DNA of 64,000 nt from Cordylochernes scorpioides. Its lineage: Eukaryota > Arthropoda > Arachnida > Pseudoscorpiones > Chernetidae. Positions 53,429 through 63,419 of this stretch are shown here, piece by piece. Position 1 is the stretch's first letter, and every line of letters starts with the position of its first letter. A program made the position numbers and the translations under genes. The stretch lies in the NCBI GenBank assembly GCA_030710605.1, contig CP092872.1:9292230-9356229 (forward strand), in the 5' to 3' direction. The notes below the pieces were generated by a model. The model was not told the DNA's origin. It did no database searches and saw only the letters and a program-made list of their open reading frames with translations.

Positions 53429-53680
53429 ATGAATGCGGGCCAGACAACCTCCATCTTCAAGATAAGAACTTATTGTAATTATTCCTATTGGAAATGCTCC
53501 TCACATAAAACTAGTTATTTGGTCAGTAATATCCTGTGTAAGGCAATGGGCCCCTATAAATCCATTGCTGTTGATATTCATTAATGTTATTGCCTTACAT
53601 TGTGATTATATCATCCATATTGTCTTTTAAAATAAAATACTTTATGTACATACATATATGTGACAATATAGTGGTAATAA

Positions 53681-53955
53681 TGTGGTGAGGAGAGAAATAA
53701 TCACACGACGAGTTGGAAGAGGAATCTGGAAGCCACCAAAGAGAGAGAGGTAGCGAGAGGGCTGTCCGCTGAACGACTGTCTTGTGTGGTCACCCCCCGA
53801 CTACCAAAATAGTCCCCCAGGTGTTGACGGGCGGGCCCCTTTTGCCGCCCCTTTGGAATGTCGTGATCTCTAAAGTGACGCCCTTTAGCTACCCATCTCT
53901 CTCTGGCTGATTCTAGGTTTGTTTTATTAATCCTGGAAGAGCATATATTATGACA
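53681..53955. mobile_element. possible solo LTR
   Basis: Begins TGTGGTGAGG, like the Gypsy LTR at 19225, and ends ATATTATGACA, like the LTR at 56264. GC-rich middle. No matching target duplication found, so boundaries are tentative. Confidence 0.35.
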
Positions 53956-54084
53956 TATACATAATTGTTGTTCCTTAAAATTATAAAATATTTTCATTAA
54001 TATTGTTTTCAAATAAATTTATTCGTTATTCCTCAGAAATGTAGTTTTCTTACTCATCAGTAGTACATAAGTACAACCCCCGGA

Positions 54085-54190
54085 TACCACGAATTCAATT
54101 CGTCTAATACGAATTCGGTATATATTCTTTTAAGACGAAAAGGGTATTTCGTTCTCCCGTTGAGTTCGTCTTAACGAGGGATTACTGTAC
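54085..54190. mobile_element. possible pogo-like MITE remnant
   Basis: The right end, read inward, is TACAGTAATCCCTCGTTAAG, a pogo/Tigger-like terminus; the left end (ACAACCCCCGGATACCACGA) is a diverged counterpart. Confidence 0.35.
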
Positions 54191-54236
54191 CTCTTTTCAA
54201 TCTCTTTGGAAAATTCTGAAGAAATCATTAACTCAA

Positions 54237-54290
54237 GTCTGATCTAGATTGACGAGAGTCATAGTTCGAAAATCGAGTCTCCGGATGGAC
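54237..54290 (+). ncRNA. decayed relative of the 49605 hammerhead
   Basis: GTCTGATCTAGA, TTGACGA (C3 to T), GAGTC/AGTTC, GAAAATCGAGTC, TCCGGATGGAC. Stem I is still partly pairable; the core is mutated. Confidence 0.55.
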
Positions 54291-54291
54291 G

Positions 54292-54512
54292 TTCTCTTCT
54301 TCTTCTTTCTTATCTCCACACTGGGTGAAGTAGAATGTCTGCCTTTGTTATTAAGACTGGGAGCACTAATCAGTGGCAGGCCAACTTAGCTCCAAAAGAA
54401 ATGGCCGCCTCTGACAAGAGGAACAGACACCATGTACAACCACTCCTAACATGGAGTACAAACGCTGCTCATCCTGTATCCCTGGATTAGGAGCCTTTAC
54501 AAGGTACATGGA
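54292..54512 (-). mobile_element. LINE-tail-like repeat, copy 3
   Basis: Reverse copy of 15858/18905: CTTCTTTCTTATCTCCACAC at one end and GTACAAACGCTGCTCATCCT within. Confidence 0.65.
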
Positions 54513-54639
54513 CGTTCTGAATTTCACAAAACTAATGTTGTAGCCTTCTCGTACACCTGATTCTGTTAGATTTCAGATACTTTTAATAGATGACACATAC
54601 TTTTCATGTCTTTTTTAATAAGATAACCTGTTGAGCAAA

Positions 54640-55060
54640 AAATATCAGGCCTTCATGGAAAAGTATCTTTTCAAAACTTTTTTATTCTCAAACTTTCGGG
54701 CACAAACACCCTCCTTCTACAGGAGAAAACATGGTGTTGTGTATGTAAATGGTTAAACATGTGTATTTATTTTGCATGTTTTATCATCATGTAAATATAT
54801 ATTTGTATATATAGGACATTAACTGTGTAATTGGAGAGAATTGACCAGTAGATCTCGGCACGTGGTGTGTACCTGGAGTAGTATCTCGAGATAAACGGAT
54901 GCTTGACTGTGTCTGACTATTACTGGGAGGAGACACAACAACTGGCGACGAGGATAAAAAAGTTTTAAGGATTAAAAAAGTTTTATCTTGTAGAAGGGCG
55001 TTCGTGCATGAAAGCTTGAGAATTAAAAAGGTTTTTAAAAAATTCTTTTCCCTAGAAGCT
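54640..55060. repeat. head-to-head family C repeats enclosing an LTR remnant
   Basis: Minus core 54689-54722 (CTGTAGA, GGG..CCC stem II, GAAAGTTT; stem I TTCTC/GAGAA). Plus core 54988-55022 (TTGTAGA, GGGCGTTCGTGC, GAAAGCTT). Confidence 0.65.
54780..54957 (+). mobile_element. LTR 3' end plus primer-binding site, remnant
   Basis: Text ends GGAGGAGACACAACA, followed by ACTGGCGACGAGGAT. The TGGCGACGAGGAT string is a PBS-like sequence common after Gypsy LTRs (from memory). No coding region follows. Confidence 0.4.
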
Positions 55061-55204
55061 TGATATTTTTTACTCAATATTGGTACAAGGAATTATTTTA
55101 TTGAAAAAATAATCTGTTTTAAATTAAGTTTTATTGAGGGGGGAAAAGGTCCTTTTTCCACACTAAAAGACCGTAAAGATAGAGGCTGCCTGGCCGGCAT
55201 TCAT

Positions 55205-55432
55205 AGTTCTTCAAATTAAAGATACTTCGGCCCAGTAAATCTTTATATTATCTCGACGTTTCGACAAAAATCTTTTGTCATCGTCAGGAGCAAACAAAAA
55301 TTAAAACATTTGGTAAAGCGTTGAAAACGTTTTAATTTTTGTTCGCTTCTGAAGAGGACAAATATTTTTGTTGAAACGTCGAGGTAATAAAAAAAGATTT
55401 ACTGGCCGAAGTATATTTATTTTGAAGAACTC
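55205..55432. repeat. family B palindrome with two intact-core hammerhead-like motifs
   Basis: Minus core 55255-55287: CTGACGA, T, GACAAAA/TTTTGTC, GAAACGTC. Plus core 55349-55380: CTGAAGA, G, GACAAAT/TTTTGTT, GAAACGTC. Arms inverted (TAAAGATACTTCGGCCCAG against CTGGCCGAAGTATATTTA). Confidence 0.8.
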
Positions 55433-55487
55433 TAAAATATGTCCAATTTGCATATGCTCATTGATAAAGTTGCATATGAAGAATTAC

Positions 55488-55601
55488 CTCCATCTGATCG
55501 ACCAGCCGTAGTTCCAAGGACATCAAGGAATCATGAAGGTCATCACAGCATCGATGGAATTCCTCAAGGACAGGTCCTGCCTCAGCTATGTCCTGGAACA
55601 G
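55488..55601 (-). CDS. coiled-coil protein exon (second gene)
   Basis: 38 codons, phase 0/0. Acceptor GTTGTTCCCCAG, donor ATGGAG/GTAATT. Translation LFQDIAEAGPVLEEFHRCCD then DLHDSLMSLELRLVDQME; continues in phase into KAHQDF at 42359. Helical, acidic, no catalytic motif. Confidence 0.7.
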
Positions 55602-55689
55602 CTGGGGAACAACACCAACAAGTTGAAAACACTGAAGATATTAAGAACTACAATAAATATTATACATTCATAGACAAAACTTAAGGAAG

Positions 55690-56255
55690 TGGAATGTAAG
55701 GAAATTTTGTTCACAATTGGTTATCTCAGGTGTCTTCTTTTAAAAAATGTAAGAAACCTATCTCTGGAGGCCTGGTGTTTTGATTCAAGGGTTTATTTTA
55801 TTGAAAGGTCACTGTAATATATTTCAGAGGTATTGTCTGAATCCCGATATACATGCTAAAAGGTACAACTTTCTTAAGTTTTGTCCATGAGTATATACAC
55901 ACTTGGTTATCTCGTGTGCCTTCAATAAAAGTCACTGTAATATCTTTCAGAGTTATTGTCTGAATCCCAATATACATGCTAAAAGGTACAACTTTCTTAA
56001 GTTTTGTCCATGAGTATATACACACTTGGTTATCTCGTGTGCCTTCAATAAAAGTCACTGTAATATCTTTCAGAGTTATTGTCTGAATCCCGATATACAT
56101 GATAAAAGGTACAACTTCCTTAAGTTTTGTCTATGAGTGTATATTGGTTATCTCGTGTGTCTTCAATAAAGGTCACTGTAATATCTTTCAGAGTTATTGT
56201 CTGAATCCCGATATACTTGTTAAAATCTACAACTTCCTTAAGTTTTGTCCATTAG
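55690..56255 (+). repeat. tandem copies of the Tc1-like terminal unit, long form
   Basis: About four units of 115-130 bp: GTGCCTTCAATAAAAGTCAC, TGTAATATCTTTCAGAG, ATACATGCTAAAAGGTACAA, CTTTCTTAAGTTTTGTCCAT. Longer than the 76-bp satellite unit and closer to the single copies at 2893 and 35400. Confidence 0.8.
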
Positions 56256-56263
56256 TGTATGTA

Positions 56264-57239
56264 TGTAATATGATGATATAGTTGTTATATCACTGTAATA
56301 TTTGATGTATTACACTTTTGTAGAATCTGTCGACTTAACCGTTCTGTGGCAATATCGTTGCGGGGTTTCTTATTGTTGGATGCGAATGGTGATATTTGAT
56401 TGAAGCGCAGTCGTTGAGTGGTAAGTGAAGCACACAGTTAGGAATAATCAGGACACATGGTGAGGTTTGAAAATAAAAGGCAACTGGATTGGAGGGAAGA
56501 AAGCTTGAGAAGGCGGAGCGATTTTGATTGTTAATTAACTGATCACATGGTGGTGATTGTACTTAGCTATGAGCTGAGTGGGGAGAGGTCCAGGGCCGAT
56601 GTCACCTCGTTGGAAGCGAAGGAGCAACTCCTGATCCGAACTCGGTGAGAGCCAAGTCGCTACTGCAGGTGTTGTTCCTATGAGAGCTAAAACACTACTG
56701 ACAATTCTTGTCTTTCGATTTAACACCACGAGTCAGTTTCTCTCTGATTGGTTGAGAGATCTCACATGATCTTTTTCTATTGGTTGACCTACTTAAGGTG
56801 CTATCTTCTGATAGGCCGGCGGCTTCCCTTGATGAAAGCTGTGCCCTGTTTGGTATATCCGATTTCGTCAGGAAGTGTTTGGTGGCTTGACGCTTATAGT
56901 TTCGAAGGATATTAGACACGTCCTGTTTTTGCCGGAAGTACTGGATGTCTCTCAAACTTTTATAACTTTTGGTCACTCGACACGTCCTGTTTGTCAGGAA
57001 GTATTGAGTGAATCTTGGCTAAAATAACTTCTGCGGTCACTAGAGACGCCCGGTCTCTGCCCCTGCAGTATTGACACAGGGGTGCCCAGAATAGTCGTGC
57101 CAGCCTTAGGTCTTACTTCCTATATCTTTTGTTACTTTCTTTCCTCCAGTTACCTTGTTCTTTATTAAGTCTTTGAAATTCATACATGGTACATACATAG
57201 TGGGTCGGGGTTGCATTTAATTATACACAAATTATGACA
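56264..57239 (-). repeat. 3' LTR of non-autonomous LTR element
   Basis: 976 bp, TGTAATATGATG ... CAAATTATGACA on the plus strand. Same length as, and apparently identical to, 60931-61906. Target duplication TGTA at 56260-56263 and 61907-61910. Confidence 0.95.
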
Positions 57240-57469
57240 GATGCGCCCCCTACATGTGAAGAATTCAAGAAGGGGTTAGCCTGAGAGAATTCTGTAAAGT
57301 GAAAAATAATTTTGTGGGAAAATTAGTTGTGGGTATTGAGTCTATATACAAGCATTGGTGGCGATATAATAAGTAATATAGAATGGTGTTGATGATATAG
57401 GTTGAGTATAATTAATAGAAATCAAAAATTTTTTAATTGTAAGAAATCAATGAATGTTATGGTACATAG

Positions 57470-58450
57470 TGGGCAAAAAAAAGAAAATGCGCCTAAACGA
57501 ATTCTACTCGAGTTAAGAAATGAATTCGAGGGAGTTCTATTAAGGCTTTGAAATCAAAATAAAAATAATATAAAAATAGTTGAATGACATCAAAATTGAA
57601 TGTGTTTGGTTGAAAAAGAAATATATTTTGTTGCATGGTGACAAAGACAACTGCTTAGTTACTTTTTTGCTCGAATTCTGAGAAAAAGGAATCGAGGAAA
57701 TTTCATAAGGTGCTTTGAAATCAAAACAAAATGAAATAAGAATAGTTGAATGAAATCAAAATTGAATGTGTTTGGTTGAGTGGTGAGAAAAAAAAAGAAA
57801 AATGCCTAATTACTTTTTTGTTTGAATTTTGGAAAGGAATTCGAGGAAATTTCATAAGGTCTTTTGAGAAATCAAAAATAAAAATAAAATAAAAGTTTTT
57901 TGAGCGAAATCAAAGTTGAGTGCTTGGTTGAATGGAAAAAAAAAAAGGAAAATGCCTAACCTTATTCTAGCTCGGAATTGGGAATGGAAACCGAGGGGAT
58001 TCTATTAGGTCTTTTGAGAAATCAAAATAAAATAAGATAAAAATAAAAGTTGAATGAAATCAAAGTGAAGGCTTGGTTGCACAAAAAAAAAAGAAAAGGC
58101 CTTGTTGTATGAAAAAAAAAGAGAAAATGCTTTGTTGCGTTGGTGAAAAAAAAAAGAATTGCCTAATTACTATCCTACTTGAGATTGGGAATGAAATCGA
58201 AGGGGTTTTCATTAGGTCTTTTGAGAAATCAAAATAAAAATAAAAATAAGAGTTGAACGAAATCAAAGTGAATGCTTGGTGCGTGGTGAGAAAAAAAAAG
58301 GAAAATTGCCTAATTATATTCTAGCTCGGAATTGGGAATGGAGACCGAGGGAATTTTATTAGGGCTTTTGAGAAATCAAAAATAAAAATAAAATAAAAGT
58401 TTTTTGAGCGAAATCAAAGTTGAGTGCTTGAAAAAAGGAAAAATGAAAAA
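57470..58450 (-). repeat. degenerate tandem repeat inside the LTR element
   Basis: About six imperfect units of 150-190 bp with GAATTGGGAATG-like, TTTTGAGAAATCAAAATAAA and GAAATCAAAGT..GTGCTTGGTTG blocks. Confidence 0.8.
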
Positions 58451-60733
58451 TAAAAAGGTTTCAACAATAAAGGGTGATTTAATGTTTTTAGTTTAATCGA
58501 AAACCAGTGTTTTCGTTGATAATTGAGTTGTGACAATATAAGTCAAGTGGTAAATAGAATGATAATTGATAAATAAAAATGATAATATAAACTAATTGGG
58601 AAAAAAAATGATAATTAATGATTAAAAGTGGCAATAAGTTGAATAAATCGATAAATTGATTAAATATTTACATTTTTAATTGCGAGAAAATAATGAAAAT
58701 GATTGATATGAAAAATAAGGTGTATTGGTTGGAACCCTTTGGTATCTACATGCCCTGATCTTCATGTATTGGTTGCTCCATTTTGCCCTATAAATGTTTT
58801 AATTGCTCAATTATGTGTAACTTTTTGTCTTTGTGTGTGTTGTGAAAAAATGTTAGAAGTTTTTGTGTAAGAAATGTGTGAAACGAATTCTATGTGTTGT
58901 CAAGATCCTAAGGTCTGGGATGTCTACGCGTAGGTGGAATTTGTGCCTAGTGTGAAAAATGTAAAGTTTGGAAGTCTTTAAAAGAATAAAAGAATAGAAA
59001 TGTGAACTCATTTGGAGTGTCTGTGTGTCTTAAGTTTCTTGTGAGAATATAATTGAACTATGTTTTTTGTAAAAGTCGATATGTAGCTCGTATTGGGATC
59101 CAAACTGAACGACACTTAGAGAATCCCACAGTTGACCTCAATTCAGCTGTTGGTCGAGGGGCCCCACGGTAATTAGAAACCGGAAGCAGGGGGCGATGTG
59201 GAGAAACAAAGTCCCTCCCCGGGGTGATTCCCAATTTATCCCCGTCTATTTGCACGTAGCTGCTGACCGGCGTCTTTGTCGTGCGGGGAAGTGTCCCTTC
59301 TCCCTTCCTGGTTTCCTAATTGAATTTGTGCACGCCTAATTGTTTTTTTTCTAATTGAATCTTTTACTGTCGGCATTGGTTGCGTTGTGTGTGTGATATG
59401 TTTTGTGTACGACATTTTGTTTTGTTTGTGGGTTTTACTCGTTTGACGAGGTCTTGTGTCATGTTCTGTCAATAACATTGTGGAGAGATGAGTTGGTGTA
59501 ATTTCGACATTATTTGTATTTTGAAAATCCGGACGTTGTATCCATTTATTAAATCGAATGGTCGTTGTGACTTTAGTAAAAAATGCTATTCAGTGGCATT
59601 AGGGTGGAATTGAGTGAAAAATGAGGCTTACAACGTGAACACGCTTTGAGTGAGAGATGTGTCACAGGCTTGGTGAAAGGCGTCTGTGGCCTGAAGTGAA
59701 AAAGTTTTGTGGGTGACCTGTGACACGAATCGAAAAAAAAAATTGTGAATGAAAAGGTGTCACGCGAAATCCTTGTTTGTACAAAATTTTACCTGTTCTC
59801 ACTATGAACAACAAATTTATTAAAGTCATATATCGAAATTTCTATTGTTAGAGTATATGGTACCTTTTAAGGTGAACATTTTTAGTGTTTTGGGTAGACG
59901 AGATGATTGTTACTAACGACGGTGCATGCGTTTGTTTGTGGTTGTCGTCTTTTGGCGCGAGTGCCGTGCTTGTTGGGCGGGTTGTGCGTGTTTGCTAGCG
60001 TGAAAACCGTCCTTTGGATGGATGTTGTCGGTGTATTGTTGTTGCGAATGTTGTGATTGTTGCTAAATACGTTTGTGTGATTGTTGTGAGGTACATTTTT
60101 ATGGCGTGGCGTCGTATGGTCATGCATAGATTTTGTGTGGTAAGTGTGTGAGCTGTACTGACACGTTTTTTTTGGGCATGGTGAGGGTTGAAACTGTTGT
60201 GGCTTGTATTTGAGGGCATATAGTATTGATAATTGGGTTGAGTGATAAACATGGTGGTGGGGTCAATGAATGCAGGTAAGGGTTGTCCTGTGTGACAAAT
60301 TTGATTGCAGTGCAAGTCCTTTCGGACAGGTTTGGTCTAGCCCGTGCGTGCATTCATTGAGTACAAAGGTTAGATATGGTTAAAGGGATAGGTAGGTTAG
60401 ATAGAAGTTCAAAGTCAATTCCTTGACGGCATAGGGTGGGTGCCTACCTCAGTTCAACAGGTCTCCTTTGGGACGCCTTGGTTTGGAGTGGTTGGCTTGG
60501 GGCTCGGGACTGCTCGCACCGTCCGCGAAATTGAAGTGAAGTCCGGTACTGGAAGATCATTTTGGGATCGTTGGGGCTGTCCCGGATCGCGCGGATTGGT
60601 TTCGGGGACTGTGTACGGCATGGCGGTGGTTGAATCCTCGGTGGTCGGTGTCCGGCCTTGGTGACACTCGCCTGGGGTTGGTGGGGGTTGTGTCCGTCGT
60701 CCTCCCCGGGGAATGACGCTCCGGAATCCCGTC

Positions 60734-60886
60734 TCACTTTGTGGGGCGTTGACACGTCGGATGGCCACGGTCATCTGCCATATGATGGCCGCTAGAAGGC
60801 GCCTGGTCGCCCCTCTTCTTGTCCGCTTCTTTTCCGCTGGTTTTGTCATTGTCGTTTGATTTGCTGGTGTCTGGGCTAATTTCCAT
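60734..60886 (-). pseudogene. short Gag-position ORF remnant
   Basis: 50 codons from MEISPDTSKSNDNDKTSGKE to a stop, starting 45 bp inside the 5' LTR. An overlapping frame (60755-60444) continues as basic, proline-rich text. Position and composition suggest a decayed gag start; no capsid or zinc-knuckle motif seen. Confidence 0.35.
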
Positions 60887-60904
60887 CTTGATCCTGATTA
60901 AACT

Positions 60905-60930
60905 CCATAATCTTTATCCTGTCGACTCTG
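60905..60930 (-). promoter_or_regulatory. primer-binding site of the non-autonomous element
   Basis: CAGAGTCGACAGGATAAAG follows the LTR on the minus strand; shares AGTCGACAGGAT with the Gypsy element's site. Confidence 0.5.
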
Positions 60931-61906
60931 TGTAATATGATGATATAGTTGTTATATCACTGTAATATTTGATGTATTACACTTTTGTAGAATCTGTCGA
61001 CTTAACCGTTCTGTGGCAATATCGTTGCGGGGTTTCTTATTGTTGGATGCGAATGGTGATATTTGATTGAAGCGCAGTCGTTGAGTGGTAAGTGAAGCAC
61101 ACAGTTAGGAATAATCAGGACACATGGTGAGGTTTGAAAATAAAAGGCAACTGGATTGGAGGGAAGAAAGCTTGAGAAGGCGGAGCGATTTTGATTGTTA
61201 ATTAACTGATCACATGGTGGTGATTGTACTTAGCTATGAGCTGAGTGGGGAGAGGTCCAGGGCCGATGTCACCTCGTTGGAAGCGAAGGAGCAACTCCTG
61301 ATCCGAACTCGGTGAGAGCCAAGTCGCTACTGCAGGTGTTGTTCCTATGAGAGCTAAAACACTACTGACAATTCTTGTCTTTCGATTTAACACCACGAGT
61401 CAGTTTCTCTCTGATTGGTTGAGAGATCTCACATGATCTTTTTCTATTGGTTGACCTACTTAAGGTGCTATCTTCTGATAGGCCGGCGGCTTCCCTTGAT
61501 GAAAGCTGTGCCCTGTTTGGTATATCCGATTTCGTCAGGAAGTGTTTGGTGGCTTGACGCTTATAGTTTCGAAGGATATTAGACACGTCCTGTTTTTGCC
61601 GGAAGTACTGGATGTCTCTCAAACTTTTATAACTTTTGGTCACTCGACACGTCCTGTTTGTCAGGAAGTATTGAGTGAATCTTGGCTAAAATAACTTCTG
61701 CGGTCACTAGAGACGCCCGGTCTCTGCCCCTGCAGTATTGACACAGGGGTGCCCAGAATAGTCGTGCCAGCCTTAGGTCTTACTTCCTATATCTTTTGTT
61801 ACTTTCTTTCCTCCAGTTACCTTGTTCTTTATTAAGTCTTTGAAATTCATACATGGTACATACATAGTGGGTCGGGGTTGCATTTAATTATACACAAATT
61901 ATGACA
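60931..61906 (-). repeat. 5' LTR of non-autonomous LTR element
   Basis: 976 bp; see 56264-57239. Confidence 0.95.
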
Positions 61907-61910
61907 TGTA

Positions 61911-62460
61911 TATATGATATAAATCCTCTTTATCAATAAGTTTCTTATGTTAATTTTTACTGTGAAGTTTCGATATTTTCAACGGACAAAATATTATATT
62001 AAGGGTGACTGAAGTAAGGAGCGATATATTGAACAATTGTAAAAATAAAAAAAAGTAAAAACTTTCTCTATTCGTTCGACTGAAAATTGCTTGATTCCCT
62101 ACGCCATATATCGGAATAAATAGCTAATCGTTGATATATTTTTAACTCAAGAATATCAGCCAAATACTCTCGTTCTTGATAAAATCCAGAAAAAACAACC
62201 ATGTACGCGTTTCTGTAGGACGTCGTGAGTGTGTTGCAGGCTGTATCTTAACGATCTAAAACAATAGACTGGACGACACACCTACGAGGAGATGAAGAGG
62301 ATGGCAGAGAACCGGGAATTATGAGGAGACCATGTGGCCCACTCTCAGTAGAGGAAGGCACTGAAGAAAGGAAGAACCATTTTAAGGCGAAAACATTTTA
62401 TTTTTACTCGGACAGGTCTGATGTTTTTGCCTAAAGCCATCATGAAAATCTCTGGTGTTT
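61911..62460. other. no gene; one decayed foldback half
   Basis: 62060-62200 is a diverged half of the 41165 palindrome (TCGACTGAAAATTGCTTGAT, CGGAATAAATAGC). The rest is unassigned. Confidence 0.4.
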
Positions 62461-62468
62461 GAACTTAC

Positions 62469-62690
62469 CAGCTCTTTCTTCTCCAGGAATCCTTCGATCC
62501 TGTCCATGGAGAGGAGCTTGTTCTCCGCGCGGGCCGCAGCAATGCCATCGCAGAACTCCTGGCATTCCAGCAGACGCAGCCTATGACCCTCCATACAGAA
62601 CTGGAACAGTTCTTCGGCCACGGAGGTGAACTGCGTCCGGTGCTTGCTGCCGCTAAGGATTCTCCGACATTCAGAATACAGAAGCATACA
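62469..62690 (-). CDS. coiled-coil protein exon (second gene)
   Basis: Donor GAGCTG/GTAAGTT at the left is clear and phase 0, joining the exon at 55601. Translation ECRRILSGSKHRTQFTSVAE ... ELFQFCMEGHRLRLLECQEF ... DRIEGFLEKKEL. The right boundary is uncertain; TCTATAAG near 62703 is a possible acceptor. Higher GC than its surroundings, as expected for coding sequence. Confidence 0.7.
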
Positions 62691-62771
62691 TTCAATCTTA
62701 TAGACACAGTGTTAGCTATAACACTTGTGAATCATACAGTCAATGATGTGGTAATTTGACAACTATCATGA

Positions 62772-63040
62772 CTAGGTAAAGTAGAATGCATCTGCTTTTG
62801 TCATTAAGACTGGGAGCACTACTCAGTAGCAGTCCGACTTAGCTCCAATATGAAACGGCCGCACCTGGCATGAGGAAAATGTGCAGCCGCTCCTAACATG
62901 AAGTACAGAGGCTGTTCATACTGTATCCTGGATCCTTTATAGGGTACTATCAGCCAGGCCAGCTGAACCTAGGCTTTTAACGAGCTTGTTACTTTTCCAC
63001 CTTCTCCTTTTTCATCCTGGGTTGGACCGGCACAAAGGGG
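62772..63040 (-). mobile_element. LINE-tail-like repeat, copy 4
   Basis: Reverse copy of 15858/18905: GGTAAAGTAGAATGCATCTG, CATTAAGACTGGGAGCACTA, GGCCAGCTGAACC. Confidence 0.65.
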
Positions 63041-63233
63041 CAGAGTTATTATATCAGTATATGATTCAAGATCATTAAGAATATTAAGATTGACCTAAAG
63101 AGTTTGGAAAACACAAGTTGAACATAGGATCGATTAGTAAGGGGAAATGAACATAGCAGCATTAAAAATACTTTGGTACAAGGCAAGCTACAGTTGAGAA
63201 TAGGTTTGGTAATAGATGGATGTGAGTGAGTTT

Positions 63234-63363
63234 GTGGATTAAAAGGATATTCATCAAAGATCTCCCTGACTTCAGGCAGGTACAGGAGCATCTTGCCGAC
63301 TGGATCCAAGTCAAAGAGATCGTCCAGAAGTTTGGATCCACAGATTTCTTCAGCAAACGCTTC
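63234..63363 (-). CDS. probable coiled-coil protein exon (second gene, most 5' seen)
   Basis: Strong acceptor ATACTTGCAG at the right. Translation EAFAEEICGSKLLDDLFDLD then PVGKMLLYLPEVREIFDEYP. No good donor was found at the left (candidates are weak GT sites), so the 3' end is approximate. Same strand and order as the other exons. Confidence 0.55.
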
Positions 63364-63419
63364 CTGCAAGTATCAGAATACGTTAGGTTAATGATTCAAA
63401 TGGTATACTGAAAGTAATA

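Larger units (their letters stand above)
56264..61906 (-). mobile_element. non-autonomous LTR retrotransposon, 5.64 kb
   Basis: Perfect-looking LTRs, a 4-bp TGTA target duplication, a polypurine-like AGGGGGCGCATC beside the left LTR and a tRNA-Ser-like AGTCGACAGGAT beside the right LTR (both minus strand) set the orientation. The 3.7-kb interior has no protease, RT or integrase; it must be mobilised in trans, plausibly by Gypsy relatives such as 19225-25884 with which it shares the PBS core. Identical LTRs point to very recent insertion. Confidence 0.9.

Noticed and set aside
60444-60849. Intact gag gene in the second LTR element
   Set aside because: Frames are short, overlapping and lack capsid or zinc-knuckle motifs.
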